From Pleurodeles waltl (lineage: Eukaryota > Chordata > Amphibia > Caudata > Salamandridae), in contig NC_090438.1 in NCBI RefSeq assembly GCF_031143425.1, forward strand, positions 774,081,138 to 774,145,137: DNA of 64,000 bases, written 5' to 3'. This document shows positions 22,969-34,600 of the stretch, one piece after another. Within the stretch, counting starts at the first letter, position 1, and each line of letters begins with the position of its first letter. The notes under the pieces are model-generated. The model saw only the letters and a list, made by a program, of their open reading frames with translations, had not been told where the DNA came from and did not search any database. The translations under genes and the position numbers were made by a program.

Positions 22969-24232
22969 TCCAGCTGGTCTGTAAAAGCACAGCACCTGGT
23001 ATAGTTTTGTCAAGTTTGACTACAGAAGAGACTTCGTAAGTTGGATTTCTTTTACTGCCTGCCGTCTACATCTTGCATGAAAGGTCGGTCTATAGCACAA
23101 AAATGCAGCACTGTGCTATGGGTGGGCAAGGATGAAGCGCTCAACCTGTGTTTGAGGCAGAAAGTTTACTTTGAGTGGAAAGGAGATGACCTGTTTCATG
23201 AATGGCCATAAATTTGGCCCATGGACTTCTGCAGAACACCAATTGGCGGGAGTAGTTGTTTCTGTACCAAGATGTCTGGAAAATATATGGAATGTGTTCT
23301 CCATGAAATTCTGACACTTCTTCACACAGCTGTGGTCTTTATAAAGTACCTGCAACTAGTCCTCTGTGTTATTTGTAAATGGGATCACGTGCAACAGGCT
23401 TTTTAAATGAGGTTCAGAGTTTCCTGCATGACATTTGACAAATAAACCATGCTGTATATTAAAGAATGAAAAATTAGAGATTTCAAATATGCGTTTACTT
23501 TTTCTCTAGCATTTTCATTTTTTTCTTTTACTTTTTTTACCAGTAATTTACAAACAAGCATTGGCAAAGCTATTAATTAAACACTTGCATTATAAAGTTA
23601 AGTATTTTCTTTGTCAGTGCTTGTTCTAAAAAGTGGTGGTGAGCCCCCTCAACTCTTTCTTCCCTATTCTGTGGATTGCAATTTCCCCCACATGCTCCTA
23701 ATATCTCCGAAAGCCCAACCAGGTGTTTGTTTTCTTTCACTGGCCCACTGGGTGCTTCCTCCCCAAACCCTCTTCATAATTCCCTGTATATTCCGCTTAA
23801 GTATAGTTCCATTGCTGGAATAAAGTGGGTGGGTTGATATTTTCGAACTCCCCTCTTCCTTCATACAGTCCTTGGTATGGGTCTGAGTGTGATCAGTTTC
23901 CTCTTTATAGGGATGCCTCCGGAAAGTGTGGTGGCCAGCACTCCTGCAGTCCAATTTTCAGGGAGCTGTCTTCTTCTGTATGTGGGGTTCCTTTTAGAGT
24001 TGAGCCTGCATCGCATGCATTTGCGCATTTGCGCACGCGTTTCACTTGCGAGACACTTTAGGAGTTAGAAAAGGGCTCGGAGCCCCGTCCACGTCACGTC
24101 ACTTCAGTGTCTTTCATTGGTTCATGGGCTTGCCTGTTAAAATCTGCTTGCTTTAATCAGTGGAAGGCACGCATACGTCATGCCTTTTCCGGTGGTTAGC
24201 CCTCCTCGAACGCAGCGACCAAGGGCCAGATG
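22969..24232. other. No gene seen
   Basis: No ORF with recognisable motifs. From about 24000 the sequence becomes CpG-rich (CGCACGCGTTTC, CACGTCACGTCAC) and this character continues on the far side of the foldback element at 24940-25150. The foldback element therefore sits inside an older CpG-rich unit. Confidence 0.4.
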
Positions 24233-24939
24233 TAGCAACCCGTTTGCGAGTCGCAAACGGCGAAAATCGCCGTTTGCGAGTCGCAAACGTGGGTTTGGCA
24301 TGCAGAAATGCATATTGCGAGTCGTTACCGACTCGCAATATGCATTTCCGACTCGCAAATAGGAAGGGGTGTTCCCTTCCTATTTGCGAGTTGCTGTGGG
24401 ATGCAATACCATTTGCGACCGCGTACGCGGTCGCAAATGGCATTGCAGTTACCATCCACTTCAAGTGGATGGTAACCCACTCGCAAATTGGAAGGGGTCC
24501 CCATGGGACCCCTTCCAGTTTGTGACTGGACCCCAAAATATTTTTTCAGGGCAGGGAGTGGTCCAAGGGACCACTCCCTGCCCTGAAAAAATACCGAAAC
24601 AAACGGTTTCATTTTTTTTGCAGTGCAGCTCGTTTTCCTGTCAGGAAAACGGGCTACACTTCAAAAAAAAAAAACTGCTTTATTGAAAAGCAGGTCGCGA
24701 ACATGGAGGTCTGCTGACGTCAGCAGGCCTCCATGTTAGCGAGTGCCCATACTCGCTATGGGGCCGCAATTTGCGACCCACCTCATGAATATTCATGAGG
24801 TGGGTCATTGCGACCCCATAGCGAGTTGCAGTCGGTGTCTGAGACACCGTACAGCATTGGGAATTGCGACTTGCAATTTGCGAGTCGCTCCGACTCGCAA
24901 ATTGCAAGTCGCAATTCCCAACTTTCGTACATCTGGCCC
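24233..24939. mobile_element. Foldback element built from a chain of about 13 hairpins
   Basis: The ends are GGGCCAGATGTA and TACATCTGGCCC, flanked by the direct repeat CAA (24230-24232 and 24940-24942). The interior is a series of separate palindromes. Examples: 24305-24324 with 24329-24348 (20 bp perfect, 4-nt loop); 24351-24368 with 24374-24391 (18 bp perfect); 24540-24564 with 24568-24592 (25 bp perfect); 24700-24718 with 24719-24737 (one mismatch); 24776-24790 with 24791-24805 (perfect, no loop); 24857-24887 with 24891-24921 (31 bp perfect). Many arms reuse the word TTTGCGAGTCG. No protein is encoded; ORFs here are artefacts of the palindromes. The transposase that moves it is unknown; 3-bp duplications fit a Harbinger-type enzyme. 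Confidence 0.85.
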
Positions 24940-25067
24940 CAAGTACTGAAAACATGCGAGGCTCGCTGTTTCCCATCAGGTTTGTGGACTACTTTTTATC
25001 TTTTGTTCGCAGCGCGATCTCGTTTGGCAGAAGTCGAGCGCTTTGCATAACGTCGACCCTGTTACAT

Positions 25068-25121
25068 AGTTAATTGCACTTTTGCCGGTTACGTAGATAA
25101 TTGCACTTTTGCCGAAAGTTT
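25068..25121. repeat. 27-bp tandem duplication
   Basis: Two adjacent units starting with GTTACATAG and GTTACGTAG, each ending in TAATTGCACTTTTGCCG, differ at about two positions. They lie in the CpG-rich flank of the foldback element. Confidence 0.8.
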
Positions 25122-26455
25122 TCATTACGAGTGAACTGTAGCAGCACGATCGCGCTGTTTTTTTCTCTCAATGTGGCAAGAAAAATCCGGTTGGGAATTT
25201 ACAACTGCTAATAGCTGTAACTCTGAGAAATGCGAGACCCTAGTGCATTGCAAATGCTTGTTTTATCTGCTCCCACCTCAGCTTAAGCCCTTCACAAAGC
25301 CTAGTAGAGCAGAAGACCTTGTATCTCTTCCTCTAACTCTACTTCCTATACATCATCTCCCTTTATCTCCCAGGAAAATGAAAGTCATCATTCACTGATC
25401 ACCATGAAGACTCCCTACCCTATGCCCAAGACCATTTGTAATTCCTTCAACCCAACAAACAGTGATACGGCAAGCGGATATATAGCATGATGAAAGAGGG
25501 ATCTACCTTTTCAGCCATCAATCTCCTATTGCTAACAAGGAGTGGTATAGGAGGCAAACATCCCCTGATGGATCATAGCCCAACACCTAATCGACAATCA
25601 TATTCGACGATGGCATGCTGAGCTTCCTTCTACTGTTTTGTAATTGAATGTGAAGTTTGGGGCTCTTCTCACACATGTTAGCTATTTTTGTTGTTCTCTT
25701 GTATAATTCATGAGAAAGCTAACGTGTTGAGATTTTCTTTCGGTATACTTGAATTCGGCAGGTCTTCTTCAGCTATCCTTTGACGGCACTATACCATCCA
25801 CGGCTGTCGCTGGCAGCCAATTCAACTCATTCTGGTATTTCCACTGGAATGCCTCGTAATCACTTGTATAGAAACGCAGTCAATTGCTTTTAATGAAAGA
25901 CACAATTTCACTTTCATTAGCATATCCAATTACCAGCTATCACTTCTTTATATTAGGTTCAGCTGTTTCTTTCCATTGGAGTTTTCAGGGATTTATATTT
26001 CCAGGCCTGAACAAAACATTTTCTGCTAAACCCTCATTTGTGTAGGTTCAGGGCTGCTTCAATTCTGTGTTTAATTGTCCTTTACAATTTACACTATGGG
26101 AATAAATGCAGAGATCTGGTTTGCGCTACTTTGCATTGCACTCAGTGCTCAAACCATCTGTCAGTTGCATGGATTCCTCCCTTCCTCTCTTTCCTTGATA
26201 GGTGTGCGTGCCCCTTCTGCTTATCAAACCCTTTATAAATGAATAGACACATGGATATATAAACAAACAACAAAAACACATACAAATCACATTATATCGA
26301 AGCTGGAATATTGTGCTTTAAGAATATTGAGGAAAAAAATGTGAAACTAAAATATCGAAAGGTAAGGATAGATTTTCTATACCTAACTCCACACACACTC
26401 TTTAAACCTGTCTGACTAAGTATTTTTTACCCATGATTCTAATTATGTATTGTAT
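25122..26455. other. No gene seen
   Basis: Ordinary non-coding sequence with only short ORFs and no recognised repeat boundaries. Confidence 0.4.
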
Positions 26456-26476
26456 GTACATATGTGTGTGTATTCA

Positions 26477-26553
<77 letters not shown>

Positions 26554-26556
26554 ATA
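26456..26556. repeat. (TG)n(TA)n microsatellite
   Basis: A short TGTG tract is followed by about 70 bases of uninterrupted TA dinucleotides, ending in TGTATATG. Apparent Ile/Tyr-rich ORFs here are artefacts. Confidence 0.95.
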
Positions 26557-26629
26557 TGTTGTTTCTGTGCCTGGCATGTTCGTGGATCATTGCATGGCTC
26601 CTGGTTTTTGGGTTGTTATACTAGATATC

Positions 26630-27215
26630 TATGAATTCCTGCTCTCATCTTATCACACTTATCTACTCATCACTCTTATGTCATGTCTCTATCAAACTAT
26701 CCTCCATTCTCACTCTGACTCATCCCAAATCCCTTCAACCACTTTCATCTCCTGAATATCTCTGCCTAAGCTCTTCCCTCCACCTCCACATCTAACTCAC
26801 CAAACCTCACTCTACCTCTGTGACCTCCCACACAACCCTACTAAATTCTCCTGCATTCATCTCACCCTGCTACTATGCTCTCCCTAACCCTTCCACAGAC
26901 TCTTCCCCCTCCGCCCCCCTTTATTCATCCCAAGCCTTTGGGTTGAGTAAATGAAGGATATACTCCCAATTAACACTTCTGGATTTCTTTCCTCCTCCAC
27001 CCCTCCATTACTCCAGTCAATCTAACTAACAAACTCTCATATCCGCGGCTCAAATTAACTCATAATAATACTAAAACTGTACTCATTATTAAACGATACG
27101 AATCCATCACTAATTCTTGTTGGGTTCCGGAGTAGCGTGCTACTCATCGAAAAGCGCTTTGACGCCTCGTCAGGGGTAGTAAGCGCTATATAAATACTAT
27201 TACAATACAATACAT
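26630..27215 (+). mobile_element. Non-LTR retrotransposon 3' end with (AATAC)n tail
   Basis: A C/T-rich stretch leads to TTGTTGGGTTCCGGAGTAGC, an imperfect GCGC hairpin (AAAGCGCTTTGACGCC with GTAAGCGCTATATAAAT) and a pentamer tail ACAATACAATAC. The hairpin followed by TATAAAT and a short microsatellite matches the plan of the LINE tail at 897-950, though the pentamer differs. No coding part is present. The left edge is approximate. It could be a LINE 3' UTR or a SINE using the same tail. Confidence 0.6.
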
Positions 27216-28208
27216 CTATGTACCGTGAAAATATATACCTCTCAAGGCACAGAGATGTGGAGTTAAGAATAGTAAACCTCTACTTGCTTTTGACCCCCAC
27301 TCTGCATTATCAGCATTAAAATCTGGAAGTACGTCTATCCCTGCCAGCCAGTAAAAGTCAAACCACCCCCTGTCACTTTAAAGATGTTTGCAGTATCTTG
27401 GGCTAACCTTGGTTATTACTGGGCACTAGGTCCTATCCAGCAGACCTTCAGCAATGCAGAGATGCTAACCCCAACCTGCCTGCTCAGCCTTTGAAGTTGG
27501 AGTAGATTGAGCCCTGCCCAGAAGTAAATGTACTTTTACCAGAGATGTCTTGGCGGCAGGACTGTCCGTTGGTGCATGCGTTGGGACTGTGGAGCTCAAG
27601 TGATCCCTTTAGGAGAGGAACCTTTTACTCACTTGTAGAATTGTCTTGAACGCTTTCTTAATAGCGTGCACTATGCCTATGGTAGGCACTGAAGCAAGGG
27701 CTACTCACACAGATAGCACGCCACACAGTGTAGGGTGTGTAACTGTGGGCAAAAGCCAGCGACCCTCAGCTAAGCATGGCAGCACAGCAGGATATGGGTT
27801 TTGATTTAACACAGGAGAAACATTTGCTTTAAAAATAATTTTTGCCCTCCTTTACAATTTCCATAGCCCTTTTCTGGTACATGCTAGAGGTGTTCCAACA
27901 ACTCCTCCATTTTGTCCCACTGACCCCTGCTGCAGCTCGCGATTAATGCTATAGAGTTGGCAATGTGTCATTATGTAGCAGCTCCTAAACAAATCGTTTC
28001 CATGCTACATGAGTCTTTTTACACTTCTTGTCCGGAGAAGTATCCTTTGTGCCCCGCATAAGAACTTTCTTGCACGCAGTATGTACTACTAGGGAGTCAG
28101 ATGGGAATTGCCCATGAATAGAGTGAGACTCCTGTTGTGCTGGTTAAAATGCCTTCCTCGTCCTAAAGGAGATGGGGGATTGCCTTAATAGGGGCTTTAA
28201 ACAGTCTT
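27216..28208. other. No gene seen
   Basis: No ORF with motifs; no clear repeat boundaries. Confidence 0.4.
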
Positions 28209-28500
28209 TCAGAGCACTTTAGCATTGTTTTGCACATAGGGAGGTACCGAGAAGTTATTCAGCAGTTTAGCCTCAGAAAGGGTTTTGATTAAAAAGTATT
28301 CCTCTTCGTCTCTCGCGTGCATATGTACCTTGTGGCACGCTGCTACGAGAGAGTAAAATGCAGAGGTCTCATTTGGTAGAAAGGCATCGAGTAAGGGTCT
28401 ATGGTCCTGAGGAACCATCCTATAAGTACGCCAAGCATCCTCCGGGTCATCAGTGGCCCATGGTTCCTGATAAGGTGGCGATGGTTAAAATGAAGGGCCC
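28209..28500 (-). pseudogene. Unidentified ORF remnant
   Basis: On the - strand a frame stays open from about 28480 to a TGA at 28209. It encodes a tryptophan/acidic segment (EPWATDDPEDAWRTYRM), then NETSAFYSLVAACHKVHMH and an acidic stretch (DEEEYF). The composition looks protein-like rather than random and could be a Gag-type relic of a DIRS or LTR element, but I do not recognise the family. The next 50 codons upstream are in other frames and not convincing. Confidence 0.3.
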
Positions 28501-29899
28501 TGGGCGGAATCTGAATGAGTAGCATCTGGGTACATGTGTGCTGTGGTGGAGGCAAAACTGCCCAACAATTCTTCTTTTTGTTAGTGCCACAGAAATAGCC
28601 AGCTCAGATGTCAGCTTCCTACTAATATGTGGAACATGGAGGGCGGAAGGCGGCCGTGTGAGAATATGAATGCTGTTGAGGTTGATATAGATGTGTACAT
28701 CTTACTGTGAGGCTGTTCATCCTCTTCTAGTGGGGGTAAAATACTCTATGGCAAGGTATGCCCAACTTGAAAGTCTCTTTTGGTACTGAAAGTGGCTCAG
28801 CAACTTCTCTGACTTGAGCCTCTGGGTCTGGATCTCAACGGTATTACACCACTGAAAGCATGTTGATGCCGAGTAGTCCTGACATTATGGGTCATTGTTG
28901 AGTGTCCAGCCTTAGTTGAGGGTGATTTTGCGGTTGAGGTATGGTGCTCTCAGGGCCGTTCCTTAATATGGAACTGAGGTCAGGTCCGAAGTTAAGCCTG
29001 GGAGGGAGAATCTTAAGTGAAGGGAGGATCAGGAAAGAGAGGAGCAGAGTCTATCCGAGGCTGTTGGGATGTGCACACGGATCTCAGTGTCGATCATTGA
29101 AACCAAATGTCTGTTCCTAGTCCTGGGTCCTGGTTTTGCACAAGTCCCTTTAGATCACTTTCTAGAGTCTTTCATGAGAGGACACATCTATTGTACTCCA
29201 CTCCTTTGTGTCTTCTGGTCTCCTGGACGGGTTTCCAATGGAGTCGACTCCTTTGACATGTTCAGAGACAAACAGAACCTCAGTAGATTCTTGGCACTGC
29301 ATCGTGAAGCAATGGTCCTACCTCTGATTCCATTGGTGCCGAATTGATTACGAGCTGAACATGCACTTTTGCTCTGGTGTCTCGGTAGACAGAAGTTACA
29401 GGCCTGATGCTGGTCTCACCACAGGAATTTATTTTTGAAAGAAGGGCAGAATTTAAAATGTATATTCCCCATACCCTGCCACTGTGCAAGTAATTCTTGT
29501 TTGAGTTGGCCTAAGGATTGTTTTCTGATGCAGTCCCAAAGCGTCAGTTGTTACAAAATACACTCTGCACTTTTCACCCATGGTGCCCCAGTCTTCTGGT
29601 AACAAAATGTAGTGTTCTGTGCTCAGTGGAACAGACTACTCAGGAACGTGTCTGTAACCAATGGAGGAAAAAAAACTGTCTGAGGTGGAATCTGAGTCCC
29701 GGTGCTTTGTGGGTTATTAAATGAATCCAACAATCTAGCCAACCAAAGAGACTGAAGTGAAAATATCTCTAAACACTAGGTCCTGAAGTCCCACCCCAGA
29801 GAAAATTCTGGTCGAAGGAGATGAAGATTGAGGATAGATCTAGTGATAACAGGGTCCCAACCCCTTGGTTCTCTATTTCCAGCCTACAGGTTGGAAAGG
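28501..29899. other. No gene seen
   Basis: Short ORFs on both strands, none with recognisable domains. The composition is uneven, with possible remnants of the same unit as 28209-28500. Confidence 0.35.
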
Positions 29900-29907
29900 G
29901 TCTAGAC

Positions 29908-30196
29908 CAGGGATCTTCAAAATGAGGGGTGGGCCCCCCTAGGGGTGCCTCAAGTGATCCCATGGGGGGTGCCAATCTCTGGCCAAAAGAAGCAATATAC
30001 AGATAAGAGGGCTTTGTTTTGAGCAGAAACATGTTATTGCATTTATTAAGAGCTAACAGTACTTAACTCAATGTTTAAATAAGTCTAGACATATTTAAAC
30101 ATTGCCAGCTTTATAAAATAATTGTGAAAATTTCTGAGGGGGGCAATGATTTTTATTTTTCAACGGGTGTGGCATTAAAACGTTTGGAGACCACTG
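29908..30196. mobile_element. hAT-type MITE
   Basis: The element starts CAGGGATCTTCAAAATG and ends CGTTTGGAGACCACTG, imperfect terminal inverted repeats with the CAG...CTG ends usual for hAT non-autonomous elements. It is flanked by an 8-bp near-perfect duplication (GTCTAGAC at 29900-29907, GTCAAGAC at 30197-30204). The 289-bp interior has no coding capacity. Confidence 0.85.
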
Positions 30197-30429
30197 GTCA
30201 AGACCATCAGTAAAATCAAAGAACAGTTAAATCAGTTCTCTCTTTTGGAGCATAAACTGATGTAGGAGCTTTATCAAGACACAGCACTCTTTCTCATGTA
30301 CAGTTCCATCTGAAAATTAACTGGGTGCAACTCTAATGTAGGCAGATCCCAGACCAATGCCCAACACTAGACCCCGGATTTCCTCTCTTTCCATATCAGA
30401 GTGCTGCATGAACAACTGCACAGCTTCTT

Positions 30430-30702
30430 TGTGATGTAAAAAATGTATCTCGTGCACTATTTACCGCGTGCATTGTCCACCATTACCAGCTTGTGCTATG
30501 TTCCCTTACAGAGTGCATATCTTGTTATTATTTGTATTATAGCACTTGTGCATGAAGCGAACACTGGCAATGATTCGAAAGGCAAAAGGAAGCTGCTGTC
30601 GGACCTTCAAGCCAGCTGGACGCTCTGTGCCATGGATGATTGATGCATGGAAATAAAATAAGCTATTTTCATTACCTGCTGGAGTTAGCTTATTTCACCA
30701 CA
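30430..30702 (+). repeat. 5' LTR of gypsy-2
   Basis: The segment starts TGTGATGTAA and ends CACCACA. Its first ~220 bases match 51154-51375 beside the 3' end of the same element, sharing GTGCACTATTTACC, ATCTTGTTATTATTTGTATTA and GAGCCAGCTGGAC-like words. ATAAAATAAG near 30653 may serve polyadenylation. The sequence after it (TTTGGTGAC) is where a primer-binding site would lie. Confidence 0.7.
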
Positions 30703-30890
30703 TTTGGTGACAATCGCACATCACCCACCGGTACACCCACGGCAACAATTTTGAGAAACTGATTTTGGAGCCACATTCTGGTTCTTCATCTAGTGGTTGT
30801 TCTGTGGTGGGGAGAAAGTGACACAGGACAGTTGGAGTCTTCAGCCATAAAGAGTTGCGAAGCATTAACCTTGCTTCCAGAGGCGTTAAG
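30703..30890 (+). other. gypsy-2 leader, left part
   Basis: Non-coding sequence between the 5' LTR and the TTAAG target site (30886-30890) of the chromovirus insertion. The leader resumes at 36819. Confidence 0.55.
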
Positions 30891-31673
30891 TGTCACGACT
30901 CACGTGCTGCTTGCGCCTGGAATTTGCAGATCTGGTGGCGTGAATCTTCAATGTTCGGCTTTGGCCCAAAAAGGGGCGACTCTTTCTGGTAGCCACGGTG
31001 CTGTAGGCAATGGAGACACCAAGAACAGACCGTGGCCTTCAGAAAGTAGCGCCAGAGGGAAAAAACCCCTTAAAAAGGGGAAAAAACCTCCAAACAGGAA
31101 GACTCCTGGAGAAAAACAAGAACAAACAAACAGGAATCCAAAAGGAGCAAAAATCAGAAAACACAGAATGCTGAATCCAAAACCAAAAGGCAAGGAAATC
31201 AGGAGCGAAGACACTAACTGAGCAGAAAGTGTTGCAGCGCAAAGAAAGAGGAAAAACACAGCCCTTATATACCAAAAAACAGGAAGTGACCCACAGGAAG
31301 TAAAAGGACACCATCTTAGATAGGGAAACAATACATAGAACAGAATAGTAGAGGAACCATAGAGAATAGGGAACAAGGAATGCTGGGAAAGCACAGGAAT
31401 CTGGGAAGGAGGAAAAAACATAAAGAAAGGCACACAACAGACTGCAAAAAAGAAGAAAGGACAAAGAAACGAAGAAAAACAGGTAAGAGGGTTCAGAGAC
31501 CCCTGGGACAGTGAAAGGCAGAAGGAAGAACGAGGCCCCAAGCAATTCTGGGGCCTCGAAACGCGCAGGAGAGGCTGGGGGCGCGCCGCGTCTTAATAAC
31601 GCGGTGCGCGGCCCGAGCCGAACGCCCGGCAGAAGTCGAGCTCTCGGCTCGCGCCGCACCGCGCGGCGCGACA
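30891..31673 (-). repeat. 3' LTR of the sushi-like chromovirus
   Basis: The LTR is 783 bp and matches 36036-36818 except for one base. The Pol frame reads about 180 bases into it, stopping at 31493-31495. A long open frame inside the LTR on the same strand occurs identically in both LTRs and shows no motif. Confidence 0.95.
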
Positions 31674-34600
31674 GTAGGTCCCCCTCCCGAAGGCCCAGGT
31701 TTAAGAGGGAATAAACGGTGAAAGCGTTGAATCAGGAGAGGAGCGTGAACGGAAGAGGCATCTTCCCATGAACATTCACTGAGAGGATAACCCTTCCAAT
31801 GAATCAGATACTGAAGTCGTTTATGAAAAAGACGAGAGTCACAAATTTCCTGCACTTCATATTCAGGAGCATCATCCACAAGGACAGGAGGTGGACAAGG
31901 AAACTGACGTGAGTAAGGATCAGGCACATAAGGTTTAAGCTGAGAAACATGAAAAACCGGATGGATCTTCCATGTATGGGGTAAGTGAAGACGGACAGTG
32001 ACAGGATTGACCAACTGGAGAATACGGAAAGGCCCATAGTAACGAGGTGTGAACTTGTTTTGAGAGAGACGTGAGGGCAAGAATTTGGAGGAGAGCCAGA
32101 CTTTATCTTGCAGATGATAATTTGGATTGGTTGTACGTCTCTTGTCTGCAGCCTTCTTCATATACCTCTTGGTATGTAACAAATTAGATCGAATTAGTTT
32201 ATGGAGTTGGAGAAGGCGTTTGGAGAAATAGTTAATAGCAGGTAGAGGAGAGTTGGATTGTGGAGAAGTAGGGAAAGAGGTAGGATGAAAACCATAGGAA
32301 CAGAAAAAGGGAGTGACCTTGGAGGCACTATGGACTGAGTTATTGTAGGAAAACTCAGCTAAAGAGAGGTAAGTGCTCCAGTTACTTTGGGTAGAATTGC
32401 AAAAGCATCGAAGATATTGCTCTAGTCCTTGGTTCAGACGCTCAGTCTGTCCGTTGGTCTGAGGATGGAACCCTGAAGATAGGGCTCTATTTATATTCAG
32501 GGTTTTACAAAAATGCTTCCAAAATCGGGAGATGTACTGAGGGCCTCTATCTGATATTATGGTATGTGGAAGTCCATGGAGACGGAAGACATGATCTATG
32601 AATATTTGACTTAGTTCTTGAGAAGTAGGCAGCTTTTTTAGGCCAGTGAAATGAGCCATTTTTGTGAAAGAATCCACTGTGACCATGATAACCCGGTTTC
32701 CTGCTGATGGTGGGAGCGAACACATAAAATCAGTAGAGATAGTATGCCATGGGGCCGATGGAACAGGCAAAGGCTGTAGTAATCCTGCCGGTCTGGTGTG
32801 AGGTATTTTGACTTGGGCACATATGGGACAGGCCTGAACGTATCTTTCCACATCCAGTTTCCAGGTAGGCCACCAGAAAAATCGTGAAAGTAGTTCTTGT
32901 GTGGCTTTGATGCCTCTGTGACCAGCTACAGGGGAATCATGGCACATTTGTAATGCTTTCTTTTGCACCTTGTTTGTAGGGAGGAATATCAGGTCTTGGT
33001 AATAAAAATATCCTTGTTTCTTGTACAATAATGGTCTTAGTTCTTCTATGTCATGGTCCGATAGGTTGGCGTATTCTTGTTGTACTTCTTCCAGGAAAGA
33101 CTGAGCCACTCCAATGATCTTACTGGGTTCTAGAAGATACTGGGATGAGGAAGGAGAACACTCTGGATATCGACGAGACAGAGCATCAGCCAGAATGTTT
33201 TGAGATCCTGGAATATATGTAATATAAAAATCGTACTGACTGAAGAAAAAGGCCCAGCGGGCCTGACGACTATTCTGGCATACAAAATTTCTTAAACATT
33301 GTAAATTACGGTGGTCTGTCCTCACCTCAAATGGTTCCTTGGAACCCATCAGAAACTGTCTCCACTCAAGGCAGGCTGTTTTCAGAGCCAATAATTCCCT
33401 TTCAAGTACGGAATAATGTTGTTCAGCTGTGGAAAGGATATGAGACAAATAGAAAACAGGATGTTCAAGGCCATCATCCTCTTGTCGTTGGAGTAAGACA
33501 GCTCCGATGGCTCTCTCAGAAGCATCAGTTACTACTATAAATTGCTTGGTGGTATCTGGATGTCTTAAGATGGGGGCTTGGGTGAAGGCTCTCTTTAAGC
33601 TTTGAAAGGCTGCTTCAGCAGCCTCAGTCCAGACAAACCCCTTCTTTAAATTGTCCTTCTTTAAGGTGTGAGTTATGTGGCTAGTCTGACTGGCAAAGTC
33701 TAGAATGAATTGTCGATAGAAGTTTGCTAAACCTAGGAAACATTGTGTTTCTTTTATGGTAGAAGGAGAAGGCCACTCTAGGATAGCTTGTACCTTTTCT
33801 TGATCCATAGCTATGCCGGTGGGACTTAAATGATAGCCCAGATATTTGACTTCCGTCATGTCGAACTCACATTTCTCTGGTTTGCAAAATAGTTGATGAT
33901 CACGAAGTCTTTGAAGAACTTGTTTCACATGGGAAGTATGGAGTTCAGGATTTCTAGAATAAATAAGAATGTCGTCTAGGTAGATCACGACTGTCTGATT
34001 CAGTAGGTCTGAAAACACTGAGTCCATAAATCTCTGGAAGATTGCGGGGGCGTTAGTAAGACCAAACGGCATAACCCTATATTCAAAATGGCCAAATGGG
34101 GTCCTGAATGCTGTCTTCCATTCGTCGCCTTCTCTTATGCGTAAAAGGTGGTAGGCTCCTCGTAAATCCAATTTAGTAAAACGTTGGGCCCCTCTGATTG
34201 CTTCCAGTATGTCCCTGATGAGAGGCAAAGGATAACGATCTTTAATGGTAATTTTATTCAGACCTCGAAAATCCAGGCACGGACGAAGATCCTTAGTCTT
34301 CTTGGGCACAAAAAAGAGAGGGGCCCCAGCCGGAGACGACGATGGAACAATAAGACCACTCTGTATATTTTCGTCCAGATACTCCTTTAGAACTTCCTTT
34401 TCGGGTTCCGTGAGGGAGTACATCCTCCCAAAAGGAACAATTGTGTCGGGTTCCAATGGAATTGCACAATCATATTCTCGATGTGGAGGTAGCACAGGTT
34501 TTGACGGTTTTTGGAAAACATCCTGAAACTCCAAATAGTGGTCTGGGATCCCTTGGACCGTATTAATGGACATACCAGTGGCACCTTCAGTAGCTAAGGA

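Noticed and set aside
24153..24536. Overlapping ORFs on both strands in the foldback element
   Set aside because: Palindromes give similar open frames on both strands; no protein motif and no start context.
26433..26755. ORFs rich in Ile-Tyr over the TA tract
   Set aside because: A TA dinucleotide run translates as Tyr-Ile repeats; there is no coding signal.
30948..31541. 197-residue - strand ORF, duplicated at 36093-36686
   Set aside because: It lies wholly inside the chromovirus LTR and is repeated only because the LTR is. The composition (Phe/Leu/Ser/Cys-rich) follows from a purine-rich opposite strand, with no motif or expected LTR gene.
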